Counted from the first letter of the stretch, positions 9,500 to 18,313 are shown. The stretch: DNA of 36,114 bases from an uncultured Clostridia bacterium (GCA_947631585.1 CANRLY010000002.1:1-36114); one strand, 5' to 3'. The notes: generated by a model from the letters alone, not told the origin. Made by a program: numbers and translations.

Positions 9500-9962
9500 C
9501 AAACAATATTACGTCCTCATTGTGAAGGATAATTTCGCTGTCTTTTTGTATGATAACTGCGAGGTTTGTTGCAGGTCTAAAGATAACTAATTAATTTATT
9601 AAGTTTGCTTTCAAATAGCTCATACGCAAAAGACTTCTTCAGGTACTGATACGCCTGCACATCGTAGCTGTTCTGCATATACAGTGTAGGACGATATGAA
9701 AAAATAAGGGCGTTCCGGTCGGAAATCTCGCACATACGCTTCGCTGTTTCAACGTTGCTAAAACCCGGCATTTTGACATCTGTAAATAAAACGTCAAACG
9801 TTGAGACTGAGTCGTATGTTGCGGAGCAGTTCCTCCCCCGCCGAGCTAAACCGCTTCACCCCCAAACTCTACGGAGTTTGTGATCGAAAATGCGCCCGGA
9901 TAGTTTTCTATAGTTTTCATCTCTGCGAGCGAATCGTCGCAGGTAACGATATTTAAAAGCAT
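9500..9962 (-). pseudogene. Broken LytTR-family response regulator
   Basis: The minus strand starts with an ATG at 9962 giving MLLNIVTCDDSLAEMKTIE, the usual receiver-domain opening with its acidic pair. A frame change leads to SSAGEELLRNIRLSL, another to FDVLFTDVKMPGF (the phosphoacceptor Asp region), and on to YDVQAYQYLKKSF (the conserved Lys strand). After a further frameshift, VIIQKDSEIILHNEDVILFE matches the start of a LytTR DNA-binding domain, which then breaks off into kinase relic sequence. At least three frame breaks and a deletion make it non-functional. The domain order identifies the family with fair certainty. Confidence 0.7.
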
Positions 9963-9989
9963 GAAAAAACCTTTGCGTGCAATAGGGAT

Positions 9990-10018
9990 ATTATATCACA
10001 ACTGCAAAGGAGGAACAA
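9990..10018 (-). promoter_or_regulatory. Promoter of the broken response regulator
   Basis: On the minus strand TTGTTC (10018-10013) and TATAAT (9995-9990) are separated by 17 bp, with TGA in front of the -10. The start would lie about 20 bp before the ATG at 9962. The signal appears intact although the gene is broken. Confidence 0.5.
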
Positions 10019-10067
10019 TGGGTGCGGCAACCATTCAGGGACGTAAATCGGCTAGTGGTGGATTCGT

Positions 10068-10247
10068 TTAGCGATTATATTTAGAAAAATAAATAAGCGT
10101 TTTTTCGCATATTTCCTCGGGGTTTTTCCCGAGATCAATAATTGCCATCAGATCATCTTTTACATTATTGGGGTAGACCGGGCTGCTTTTTACGATATTT
10201 TTTAGAAACTCTTTAAATGCATGTTCTTGAATCTTTTCGTTATTCAT
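10068..10247 (-). CDS. Small protein of unknown function (59 aa)
   Basis: The minus strand carries AAGGAGAATAT directly before an ATG at 10247 and an uninterrupted 59-codon frame ending in TAA at 10068. The product begins MNNEKIQEHAFKEFLKN and ends EEICEKTLIYFSKYNR. It is soluble, amphipathic and probably helical, with two short helices around a Pro/Asn turn (SSPVYPNN). I do not recognise the family. It follows the DUF2971 gene on the same strand with an 80-bp gap, so the two may be co-transcribed. The strong ribosome binding site and coding-like composition argue for a real gene. Confidence 0.6.
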   Translation of the reverse strand: MNNEKIQEHAFKEFLKNIVKSSPVYPNNVKDDLMAIIDLGKNPEEICEKTLIYFSKYNR

Positions 10248-10326
10248 ATATTCTCCTTAAAATAATTTTAATAATTGTAATCAAACACCAAATGTATTTG
10301 TTGATTGTTATTTTTCAAAGAACTTT

Positions 10327-11148
10327 TTACTCTTTGCAGACGAAAGGACCATTTTTGCACATACTGCAAAGAGACTTGAAATTTAATAGATTTTCAAATC
10401 CACTTGAGGTGATTCGTCTCTCATTGTAAAGTTTATCATACAGATCGTTTTTATGATATTTAAATGATGGACCGGTAGTAACTTTAATTTCTTTCAACAC
10501 AGTTTTGGGTATATCGATCAATATCTTTTCTACTCCCATGCTATGTTGGGGCTTTGCAATAAATCGCACTTCATTTTCATATTGCCATGCTGAATTTTTA
10601 ATAAAACCCGTCATACGAGAATTAGTATCCAAATCTATCAAACCAGAATCTTCTGAAACTTGTACGATCAAATCCCGGTGCTTCAATTTTATTGAATAGC
10701 TTTTAGTAATTACCTCAGCATAAATAATGTCGCTTAATACCAATTCTATTGGTATTGCTGCACCAACTTTTCCATTTTCCCATATGTATGCGTTGTCTGT
10801 TTCGTTGACCCAATTCAACATAGCTTTTTGTGGAATTGCTATTCTTACAGCGTTCTCCCAAGGCATACCATACAAGCCCCACATAGCCATGTTTTCAGAA
10901 TCTCCAAACGAAAAGCTTCCAATATAAGTTTTATTCCATTCTTTCCAAGAGCCTTTCATTTTAGACTCATGTTGATCATTAATTTGCAACGAATTGCCAC
11001 GAGTCATCAGAAAAGATGCTCTGTTATATATTTTTTCAAAGCTATCCCAAGTAGTATAATGGTAATAAACCTTGTGATTTTTTCCAGAATCGGCAAGAAA
11101 TTTCAAAATTTCATCAATACTATTTGGTTTTTTCTGTTGTCTATTCAT
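10327..11148 (-). CDS. DUF2971-family protein
   Basis: A 273-residue protein starting at ATG 11148, preceded by a modest GTGAGG site. The N-terminal part has the family signature: YYHYTTWDSFEKIY (about 28-41), then SFLMTRGNSLQINDQHE (about 46-62). A Cys-free version of the usual CFS block follows as IGSFSFGDSENMAMWGLYG (about 76-94), and AIP after it. The molecular function of DUF2971 is unknown to me; members occur in accessory regions. No membrane segment or signal peptide is present. Length is normal for the family. The AT-rich composition matches the surrounding accessory DNA, not the genes beyond 12 kb. It may form an operon with the 59-aa gene downstream. Confidence 0.8.
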   Translation of the reverse strand: MNRQQKKPNSIDEILKFLADSGKNHKVYYHYTTWDSFEKIYNRASFLMTRGNSLQINDQHESKMKGSWKEWNKTYIGSFSFGDSENMAMWGLYGMPWENAVRIAIPQKAMLNWVNETDNAYIWENGKVGAAIPIELVLSDIIYAEVITKSYSIKLKHRDLIVQVSEDSGLIDLDTNSRMTGFIKNSAWQYENEVRFIAKPQHSMGVEKILIDIPKTVLKEIKVTTGPSFKYHKNDLYDKLYNERRITSSGFENLLNFKSLCSMCKNGPFVCKE

Positions 11149-11492
11149 ATTACAGCCTCACATTCTTTTTTACATATGGCGTTTTTCACGAATTCTATGC
11201 CACGTTGGAAATTAATGAATTGCTATATAAATAGCACTAGGTTAATTCTTTATATACCGAAAAGTTGTTATTTCACTGTTTTTATTTTATCAAGATAAGT
11301 TAAAACATTGACAATCTTTAATAAAGTATACATAATATAACATTAATAATTTCTTTTTCTTTATATTAGTATATCTTTTTGTATAATTAATTTTCATAAT
11401 TTGTCAATAAAGCAAATAATTTAATTGTATGCAATTACCGATTCATTATTAAATATAATTGATAACTGATAATTAAGGATTTAAAAGCAACC

Positions 11493-11571
11493 TCAACACA
11501 GCAGCTCAAATAGGAGCAAGATTTTTCCACAAAATCAATTTTGTATTGCAACTTAATTTTGGCTGTGTTGA
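11493..11571. repeat. Nested inverted repeat, MITE-like
   Basis: TCAACACAGC (11493-11502) and GCTGTGTTGA (11562-11571) form perfect 10-bp terminal arms. A second palindrome, ACAAAAT-CA-ATTTTGT, sits inside. The element is about 79 bp with no coding capacity, consistent with a miniature inverted-repeat element or an insertion sequence end. Confidence 0.45.
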
Positions 11572-11791
11572 AATCATATTTGAAGTGACTTTTTGAACTT
11601 TTGTATAAAAATCGCTAATATATTAATCCAATTGATGATTTTCTCATTAAAATATCGCTTCATGCCGTAATAAAAATACGCCAACACCAATGAGAAGCCG
11701 TGAGCCTTTATGGTCAAACAGGCTGCATACTGCGAGTACCATTTACATGGCGGATATGCCCGACGCAGGGCAACAACCCGACTTGCCGTTT

Positions 11792-11905
11792 TTATTGCAG
11801 CAGTGCGGCTATTACCGCAAAGTTTGAAAATTCTAACAAAATCTCCTGAATTCTTGATGTTTCTAACCTTGTGTTGTCGCAGATCTCGTCCAGCGTCGCT
11901 GTCTT
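11792..11905 (-). pseudogene. Possible winged-helix fragment (DprA C-terminus-like)
   Basis: The minus strand reads KTATLDEICDNTRLET then SRIQEILLEFSNFAVIAALLQ and stops at 11792. The shape (T-x-DEI-C..T.LE-S-x-QEILLE) resembles the small winged-helix tail of DprA-type proteins. A second coding-like piece (PNISEEIISKFIRLF) lies just upstream in another frame. There is no start codon or upstream domain, so it is at best a relic. Confidence 0.3.
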
Positions 11906-12050
11906 TTCACGGTGTTTTGATGGTTGCAAAGGTGCTTTTATTCGTAAAAAGTCTGATAAATTTACTTATTATCTCTTCGCTTATGTTAGGGCAATCGTCG
12001 CCATGGCGGGCTATCTTTCCTCTAGTCGGGGTTAGGTCTACTGCCGCTTG

Positions 12051-14333
12051 CTACTCTATGCTGTACGTTTTGCCTTTTTCGGTCTCGAACGTGCAAACGC
12101 CGTTTTCCAGCCTGACCGGAACGTTCTCACCGGCGCATTTAACACTCAGCAGCTCATCGCTCACTACATGGCAGGTCTCGCCGCAAAGAGATAAGATCTC
12201 CGCTTTGACCGGTTTTCCGCCTTTCCAGCTTGCGCTTACAGAAAATCCTCCCCGTGCCCTGAGACCCTGAAAACTTCCCTCCGACCACTGCGGCGGAATT
12301 GCTCCCAGCAGTCTCAGCTCACCGCAGGAACTCTGTATCAGCGCTTCCGCTATTCCGGCTGCGCCGCCGAAATTTCCGTCTATCTGGAACGGCGGGTGCA
12401 TATCGAACATATTTATGCTGGTGGAATTTGACAGCAGTGCGGAAATGTTCTCTCCGACCTTTTCGCCGTCAAGCAGCCTTGCCCAGTGGTTGATTATCCA
12501 CGCCCTCGACCAGCCGGTATGACCTCCTCCGTGGGAAAGCCTGCGCTCCAGTGTGGCTCTGGCAGCGGCGGCAAGCTCCGGCGTTCTGCGGGGAGATATC
12601 ATGTCCGCCGGATACAGGGCAAATAGCTGGGAAATGTGCCTGTGTCCCGGCTCTACTTCGTCGTAGTCCTCCGCCCACTCCATTATCTGACCGTACTTTC
12701 CTATTTCCGGCTTGGGAAGCCTTTCCCGGATATCCTCAAGCTTTTGGCAGAACTCCCGGTCTCTGCCTAAGACAGCACCCGACTGTATCACCGCCGTGAA
12801 AAGCTCGTGAAGTATCTGGCTGTCCATGGACGACCCTGCGCAGACAGAACCCTGCGTTCCGCTGCCGGTAAGGTAAGTGTTTTCCGGCGAGACAGACGGA
12901 CAGGTCACCAGCCTGCCTTTTTTGTCCTCGATAAGAAAATCAACGAAAAATTCTGCGGCTTCTTTCAAAGTATCAAATTTTTCTGCAAGAAACTCTTTAT
13001 CAAGGGTGAATTTGTAATGTTCCCAGATATGCAGACAAAGCCACGCCGCACCCATAGGCCACTGAGTTCCCGGCATCCACAAGTCCTGAGGGGCGGTATC
13101 TCCCCAGAGATCGGTGTTATGGTGGCACATAAAGCCTGAGCAGCCGTACATTTTTCTGGCGGTCTCCCTGCCGGAGGGACGCATCTTCTCGATCAGGTCG
13201 AACAGCGGCTGGTGCAGTTCTGAAAATCCCCAGATCTCCGCCGGCCAGTAGTTCATTTCGGTATTAATGTTTATTGTGAATTTGCAGCCCCACGCAGGCC
13301 AGGGTCTGTCGTTCCAAATGCCCTGTAGGTTCAGTGGGAGCGTGCCGGGTCTGCTGCCGGATATCATCAGGTATTTCCCGAAATTAAAGTACAGTTCGGC
13401 AAGCTTGTTATCCTCTCCGCCGTTCCTGACATTTTCAAGTCTTTTGTCGGTAGGAAGTCCGGCACTGCCGCCGCTGTTGTCGCACAGGTCCAGCCTGCAC
13501 CTGTCATAAAAGCTGCGGTAGTCGGCGATATGGGCTTTTTTCACATCTTCATAATTTTTTGCCAGAACTTTCTCAGCGTCCTTTAAGCAAAGTTCCTTAT
13601 GGTCTTTATGGCGGTAGCTGGTACGGCAGGTCACGGCAACGGTCACCTGGTCGCAGCCTGTGCAGACCAGCGAACTGCCGTAAGCCTTTACTTTTCCGCC
13701 CTTGCTTCTGACCATTACAGCAGAAGAGAAGCAAAGGCTGCCCTCTCCGCCCATTCCTCCGTTATAGAAGATGGTATCGTCTTTCACCGGAGCATTGAAG
13801 TCGTAGTAATCGTCTCTGCCGTCGTTCATGAAGATCTTCAGGTCAACGCTTTTTTCCTTGTCGGCAGAAATATTGACCAGCACCGCCTCGTCCGGGCAGG
13901 AAGCAATTATCTCTCTGGTGAACCTGACTCCTCCGGCGGTGAACTCCGTTTTGCACACCGCCTGTGAAATATCCAGGCTCCGTCTATAGTCTGTGACTTC
14001 TCCCCTGTCAGGCGACTGTATCACCAGTTCCCCCAGGAGCATATAATGCCGCTGATTTACAGGCGTGCCGCAAAAAGCGTCCCTGACGATCTCTTCAGCT
14101 TCCGGTATCTTCTCATCAAGCAGAAGTTCCCTTACCTTTTGCAGGTTTTCAAAAGCTGACGGGTTCACTCTATCCCTTGGCCCTCCCGACCAGATGGAAT
14201 CTTCATTGAGCCAGATATGCTCGTCATAAGTCCCCCCGAAAGCCATTGCTCCCAGTCTGCCGCTTCCGGTGGGCAGCGCCTGATCCCAGTTCTCAGCCGG
14301 CTTCTCATACCACAAGATCTCCGATGTGTTCAT
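12051..14333 (-). CDS. Glycoside hydrolase family 95 alpha-L-fucosidase
   Basis: A 760-residue enzyme that would release alpha-L-fucose (or, in some relatives, galactose) from host or plant glycans by an inverting mechanism. The N-terminus has the family opening: WYEKPAENWDQALPTGSGRLGAM and then WLNEDSIWSGGPRDR. The catalytic (alpha/alpha)6 part contains NLQGIWND, TININTEMNYWPAE (the N-x-N pair), the SPENT segment with the proposed catalytic Glu, and FQIDGNFGG with the active-site Asp. Residue roles follow the Bifidobacterium AfcA model. No signal peptide is seen, so it should act inside the cell on imported oligosaccharides. AAAGGAG lies 8 bp before the ATG. Its own promoter (14512-14540) gives a leader of about 170 nt that holds the cloverleaf. 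No transporter or other sugar gene is adjacent. Confidence 0.95.
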   Translation of the reverse strand: MNTSEILWYEKPAENWDQALPTGSGRLGAMAFGGTYDEHIWLNEDSIWSGGPRDRVNPSAFENLQKVRELLLDEKIPEAEEIVRDAFCGTPVNQRHYMLLGELVIQSPDRGEVTDYRRSLDISQAVCKTEFTAGGVRFTREIIASCPDEAVLVNISADKEKSVDLKIFMNDGRDDYYDFNAPVKDDTIFYNGGMGGEGSLCFSSAVMVRSKGGKVKAYGSSLVCTGCDQVTVAVTCRTSYRHKDHKELCLKDAEKVLAKNYEDVKKAHIADYRSFYDRCRLDLCDNSGGSAGLPTDKRLENVRNGGEDNKLAELYFNFGKYLMISGSRPGTLPLNLQGIWNDRPWPAWGCKFTININTEMNYWPAEIWGFSELHQPLFDLIEKMRPSGRETARKMYGCSGFMCHHNTDLWGDTAPQDLWMPGTQWPMGAAWLCLHIWEHYKFTLDKEFLAEKFDTLKEAAEFFVDFLIEDKKGRLVTCPSVSPENTYLTGSGTQGSVCAGSSMDSQILHELFTAVIQSGAVLGRDREFCQKLEDIRERLPKPEIGKYGQIMEWAEDYDEVEPGHRHISQLFALYPADMISPRRTPELAAAARATLERRLSHGGGHTGWSRAWIINHWARLLDGEKVGENISALLSNSTSINMFDMHPPFQIDGNFGGAAGIAEALIQSSCGELRLLGAIPPQWSEGSFQGLRARGGFSVSASWKGGKPVKAEILSLCGETCHVVSDELLSVKCAGENVPVRLENGVCTFETEKGKTYSIE

Positions 14334-14371
14334 CTTCCTGCTCCTTTCATCTCACTGACCTGCTCTCCTGC

Positions 14372-14478
14372 GCCGCAGGGCGGCTGCCGGCGGGCTTCGC
14401 CCGCCGGCTCAGCGTCTGGAAGGCGCTGCCTTCCAGACGCTCCAGCGGAGCAAAGCTCCGCTGGAGCCGCCCTGCGGC
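14372..14478 (-). repeat. Perfect cloverleaf structure in the GH95 leader
   Basis: An outer 14-bp stem (GCCGCAGGGCGGCT at 14372-14385 with AGCCGCCCTGCGGC at 14465-14478) encloses three perfect hairpins with three-base loops. They are 14386-14408 (10 bp), 14412-14440 (13 bp) and 14442-14464 (10 bp), separated by almost nothing. On the minus strand this lies between the predicted transcription start (about 14505) and the GH95 ATG, so it should be transcribed. It may be a structured leader RNA or an inserted palindromic repeat. All pairings were checked base by base. Confidence 0.9.
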
Positions 14479-14511
14479 ATCGCTGAAAGAGCCGTATAAG
14501 CTGCTGAAACA

Positions 14512-14540
14512 ATGATAGCATAAAGAGAAAAAGATTTCAA
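14512..14540 (-). promoter_or_regulatory. Promoter of the GH95 gene
   Basis: On the minus strand TTGAAA (14540-14535) and TATCAT (14517-14512) are 17 bp apart, with an extended TGC before the -10. Transcription should begin near 14505, just upstream of the cloverleaf. Confidence 0.6.
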
Positions 14541-14603
14541 GGAGAAAAAGGCATAAAACAACACAATACACAAAAATGTCATGAAAAAAATGGGTTTTTG
14601 CTA

Positions 14604-14632
14604 TTTACAAATTTAAGGTTGTGTGATAGAAT
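14604..14632 (+). promoter_or_regulatory. Promoter of the pyruvate:ferredoxin oxidoreductase gene
   Basis: TTTACA (14604-14609) and TAGAAT (14627-14632) are spaced by 17 bp, with TGA before the -10. The predicted leader is about 90 nt and contains a small hairpin, TGCCGGA...TCCGGCA (14660-14680). Confidence 0.65.
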
Positions 14633-14731
14633 ATATAGTTGAAGTAATATGGTCGCATATGCCGGACAACGAATCCGGCAGGCGGCTTCCATAATTGCTG
14701 AGCTTGACTAATTTTTTTAGGAGGATAAAAA

Positions 14732-17700
14732 ATGGCAAGAAAAATGAAAACCATGGACGGTAACAACGCTGCTGCATGGGCGTCATACCCATTTACAGAA
14801 GTCGCTGCTATCTATCCTATCACCCCCTCCTCAGTAATGGCTGAGGTGACAGACCAGTGGTCCGCAAAGGGACAGACAAACATTTTCGGTCAGCCTGTAA
14901 AGGTTGCGGAAATGCAGTCCGAAGCAGGAGCGTCGGGAACAGTTCACGGCTCTCTGGCAGCAGGCGCTCTTACCACAACTTATACGGCTTCACAGGGACT
15001 TCTCCTTATGATCCCGAATATGTATAAGATCGCCGGCGAATTGCTTCCCTGCGTTATCCATGTTTCCGCAAGATGCGTAGCGTCACACGCACTTAATATC
15101 TTCGGCGACCACTCTGACGTGTACGCTTGCCGCCAGACAGGTTTCGCAATGCTCTGCTCTTCAAACGTTCAGGAAGTAATGGACCTGGGAACTATCGCTC
15201 ACCTTTCAACGATCAAGGGAAGAGTACCGTTCCTGCACTTCTTCGACGGCTTCAGGACCTCCCACGAGATCCAGAAGATCGAAGTCTGGGATAAGGACGA
15301 AGTTGCTTCCATGGTGGATATGGACGCTATCCAGCAGTTCCGTGACAGAGCTATAAACCCTGAACACCCCGTGCTCAGAGGTACCGCTCAGAACGGCGAT
15401 ATCTTCTTCCAGGCAAGAGAAGCCTGCAACACCTACTACAATAATATCCCCGGCGTTGTAGAAGAGTATATGGATACCGTAAACGCTAAGATCGGTACGA
15501 ATTATAAGCTCTTTAACTACTACGGCGCTCCCGACGCAGACCACGTTATAGTCGCTATGGGCTCTGTCTGCGATACTATCGAGGAAACTATCGACTACCT
15601 GAATAATAACGAGGGAACTAAACTGGGTCTCGTTAAGGTAAGACTTTACAGACCTTTCGTTTCTGAAAAGCTCAACGAGGCTATCCCTGCTACCTGCAAA
15701 CAGATCTCTGTTCTCGACCGCTCCAAAGAACCCGGCTCTATGGGCGAACCTCTGTACCTGGACGTTGCAGCTACAATGAAGAAGTACAGACCTGAAATGG
15801 TCATCGCTCACGGCCGTTACGGTCTCGGCTCAAAGGATACTACTCCCGCTCAGATCAAGGCTGTTTACTGGAACTCCTTCTTCTTCCATATGGATTCTTT
15901 CAAGGAAGAATTTACAATCGGTATCACCGACGACGTTACTAACCTCTCCCTGCCTACAGAGGGCAAACTGGACTCCGCTCCTGCCGGAACTACTTCCTGC
16001 AAATTCTGGGGTCTGGGCGCAGACGGTACTGTCGGCGCAAACAAGAACTCTATCAAGATCATAGGCGACCATACCGATATGTACGCTCAGGCATACTTCG
16101 CTTATGACTCCAAGAAGTCCGGAGGCGTTACCGTTTCTCACCTGAGATTCGGAAAGACCCCCATCAAGTCCACCTACCTTATCAACAGGGCTGACTTCGT
16201 GGCTTGCCATAACGAATCCTATATCACCAAGTATGATATGGTCTCCGACGTAAAACCGGGCGGAACTTTCCTCCTTAACTGCCAATGGAACGATAAGGAA
16301 CTGGATAAACACCTCCCCGGTCAGGTAAAGAGATATATCGCTCAGAACGGTATCAAGTTCTACACCATCAACGGCGTTAAGATCGGTAAGGAAATAGGTC
16401 TGGGCAACAGGATAAATACCGTCCTCCAGTCCGCATTCTTCAAGCTCGCTAATATAATCCCCATCGAGGACGCCGTTAAGTATATGAAAGACGCAGCTAC
16501 CGCTTCTTACTCCAAGAAGGGCGACGCTGTAGTTAAGATGAACCACGACGCTATAGACGCCGGCTACCAGCAGGTGCATGAAGTCGCTATCCCTGCCGCA
16601 TGGGCTGACGCTAAGGATACTCATATGGGTATGCCTAAGGTAAAATGCGACGACAAGACTCTGGAGAAATTCGTAAACGAGATCCAGATCCCCTGCAACG
16701 CTCAGGAGGGCGACAAGCTGCCTGTTTCCACATTTGTGGATATGCCTGACGGAACATTCCCCCAGGGCTCTGCCGCTTTCGAGAAGAGAGGTATCGCAGT
16801 GGACGTTCCTCAGTGGAACGGAGAGAACTGCATACAGTGCAACTTCTGCTCTTATGTATGTCCTCACGCTGTTATCCGCCCTGCTATCCTTACCGAGGAC
16901 GAGCTGAAAAAAGCTCCCGCTATCGCTAAGGATAAGGCTGTTGCCTGCACCGGAATGCCCGGCTACTATTTCGTAATGACAATGTCCGCTCTGGACTGCA
17001 CAGGCTGCGGCTCCTGCGTGAACGTTTGTCCCGGAAAGAAAGGCAATAAGGCTCTCAGCATGATGCCTCTGGAAACTCAGCTGGCTGAACAGGAACTGTT
17101 CAACTATGCAGTTAAACTTCCTGAGAAGAAAGAAGTTCTCGAGAAGTTCAAAGAGACTACCGTTAAGGGCTCTCAGTTCAAACAGCCTCTGCTGGAATTC
17201 TCCGGCGCTTGCGCAGGCTGCGGAGAAACTCCTTACGCAAAACTGGTAACTCAGCTGTTCGGCGACAGAATGTATATCGCAAACGCTACCGGCTGCTCTT
17301 CTATCTGGGGCGGTTCTGCTCCCTCGACTCCTTACACAACCAACAAGGACGGCAAGGGTCCTGCCTGGGCAAACTCCCTGTTTGAAGATAACGCTGAGTA
17401 CGGATACGGTATGTTCCTGGCTCAGAATACCATCAGACAGAGAACTATCGCTAAACTGCTTGAACTGGAAAAGACTACTAAGTCCGCTCCCGTTAAGTCC
17501 GCTATAGAAAAGTTCCTCTCTACCGTAAACGACGGAAAGGCTAACTCCCCTGCTACCGACGAGCTTATCTCCGCTCTGAAGAAAGCTAAGAACAAGGCGG
17601 CTGAGGAGATACTCAAGGACGCTGACTTCCTCAGAAAGAAATCCATGTGGGTATTCGGAGGAGACGGCTGGGCTTACGATATCGGATTCTCCGGTCTTGA

Positions 17701-18313
17701 CCATGTTATCGCTTCCGGCGAGGACGTAAATATCCTGGTATTCGATACCGAGGTTTACTCCAACACCGGCGGACAGTCCTCCAAGTCCACTCCTACCGGC
17801 GCTATCGCTCAGTTCGCTGCTGCCGGAAAGGAAGTCAAGAAAAAAGACCTTGCCGGTATCGCAATGTCCTACGGCTACGTTTATGTGGCTCACGTTGCAA
17901 TGGGCGCAGACTACAACCAGTGTATCAAGGCTTTCGCTGAGGCAGAAGCTTACAACGGACCTTCACTGATAATCGCTTACGCTCCTTGTATCAACCACGG
18001 TATCAAGGGCGGAATGTCTATCGCTCAGACTGAGGAGAAGAAGGCTGTAGAGGCTGGCTACTGGCACCTGTACAGGTTCAATCCTGAGCTGAAGAAACAG
18101 GGCAAGAATCCTTTCACCCTTGACTCCAAGGCTCCGTCTAAGGACTACAGAGACTTCATCATGGGCGAAGTTCGTTACAACGCTCTGGCAAGACAGAACC
18201 CTGAAAGAGCTGAGAAACTCTTCAGCAGCGCAGTTCAGAACGCTGCCGACAGATACGATTATCTGGTAAGACTTTCCAAGCTCTATGCCCCTGACGACGA
18301 GGATAAGAAATGA
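14732..18313 (+). CDS. nifJ: Pyruvate:ferredoxin (flavodoxin) oxidoreductase
   Basis: A full-length 1193-residue single-chain enzyme that oxidatively decarboxylates pyruvate to acetyl-CoA and CO2 and reduces ferredoxin, the core of anaerobic pyruvate catabolism. The N-terminal domain has the YPITPSS motif near residue 28. A ferredoxin-like domain carries two [4Fe-4S] motifs: CIQCNFCSYVCP (C700, C703, C706, C710) and CTGCGSCVNVCP (C756, C759, C762, C766). A third cluster is supplied by GACAGCGE (C827, C830) plus later cysteines. The thiamine pyrophosphate site is GGDGWAYDIGFSG (about 975-988), followed by NTGGQSSKSTP. The start has an ideal TTAGGAGGATAAAAA lead. It is monocistronic: own promoter, and a terminator within 32 bp of the stop. 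Strong codon bias (many CTC/CTG, AAG, GCT) suggests very high expression and produces long antisense open frames. Confidence 0.98.
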   Translation: MARKMKTMDGNNAAAWASYPFTEVAAIYPITPSSVMAEVTDQWSAKGQTNIFGQPVKVAEMQSEAGASGTVHGSLAAGALTTTYTASQGLLLMIPNMYKIAGELLPCVIHVSARCVASHALNIFGDHSDVYACRQTGFAMLCSSNVQEVMDLGTIAHLSTIKGRVPFLHFFDGFRTSHEIQKIEVWDKDEVASMVDMDAIQQFRDRAINPEHPVLRGTAQNGDIFFQAREACNTYYNNIPGVVEEYMDTVNAKIGTNYKLFNYYGAPDADHVIVAMGSVCDTIEETIDYLNNNEGTKLGLVKVRLYRPFVSEKLNEAIPATCKQISVLDRSKEPGSMGEPLYLDVAATMKKYRPEMVIAHGRYGLGSKDTTPAQIKAVYWNSFFFHMDSFKEEFTIGITDDVTNLSLPTEGKLDSAPAGTTSCKFWGLGADGTVGANKNSIKIIGDHTDMYAQAYFAYDSKKSGGVTVSHLRFGKTPIKSTYLINRADFVACHNESYITKYDMVSDVKPGGTFLLNCQWNDKELDKHLPGQVKRYIAQNGIKFYTINGVKIGKEIGLGNRINTVLQSAFFKLANIIPIEDAVKYMKDAATASYSKKGDAVVKMNHDAIDAGYQQVHEVAIPAAWADAKDTHMGMPKVKCDDKTLEKFVNEIQIPCNAQEGDKLPVSTFVDMPDGTFPQGSAAFEKRGIAVDVPQWNGENCIQCNFCSYVCPHAVIRPAILTEDELKKAPAIAKDKAVACTGMPGYYFVMTMSALDCTGCGSCVNVCPGKKGNKALSMMPLETQLAEQELFNYAVKLPEKKEVLEKFKETTVKGSQFKQPLLEFSGACAGCGETPYAKLVTQLFGDRMYIANATGCSSIWGGSAPSTPYTTNKDGKGPAWANSLFEDNAEYGYGMFLAQNTIRQRTIAKLLELEKTTKSAPVKSAIEKFLSTVNDGKANSPATDELISALKKAKNKAAEEILKDADFLRKKSMWVFGGDGWAYDIGFSGLDHVIASGEDVNILVFDTEVYSNTGGQSSKSTPTGAIAQFAAAGKEVKKKDLAGIAMSYGYVYVAHVAMGADYNQCIKAFAEAEAYNGPSLIIAYAPCINHGIKGGMSIAQTEEKKAVEAGYWHLYRFNPELKKQGKNPFTLDSKAPSKDYRDFIMGEVRYNALARQNPERAEKLFSSAVQNAADRYDYLVRLSKLYAPDDEDKK

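Larger units (their letters stand above)
11149..12050. other. AT-rich, gene-poor decayed region
   Basis: I see no intact gene in these 900 bases. The left half is very AT-rich. A nested inverted repeat lies at 11493-11571. From about 11640 to 12050 the composition rises and short coding-like pieces appear on the minus strand, including a possible winged-helix fragment at 11792-11905. An open plus-strand frame at 11710-12270 runs into the antisense of the fucosidase gene and is not a gene. Confidence 0.6.

Noticed and set aside
10010-10071. AAAGGAGGAACAATG followed by a 17-codon frame (MGAATIQGRKSASGGFV)
   Set aside because: It has a striking ribosome-binding-like sequence, but it overlaps the minus-strand promoter of the broken regulator and the end of the 59-aa gene. 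The peptide is too short to judge.
11710-12270. 186-codon plus-strand frame entering the fucosidase gene
   Set aside because: Overlaps the GH95 3' end in antisense, lacks a ribosome binding site, and the product is unlike any family I know.
14217-14571. Several short frames through the cloverleaf
   Set aside because: They exist only because palindromic GC-rich DNA lacks stops; no start signals and overlap with the GH95 leader.
15830-17893. 687-codon antisense open frame inside nifJ
   Set aside because: It is produced by the strong codon bias of nifJ. The sense frame has all catalytic motifs and the antisense product resembles nothing.
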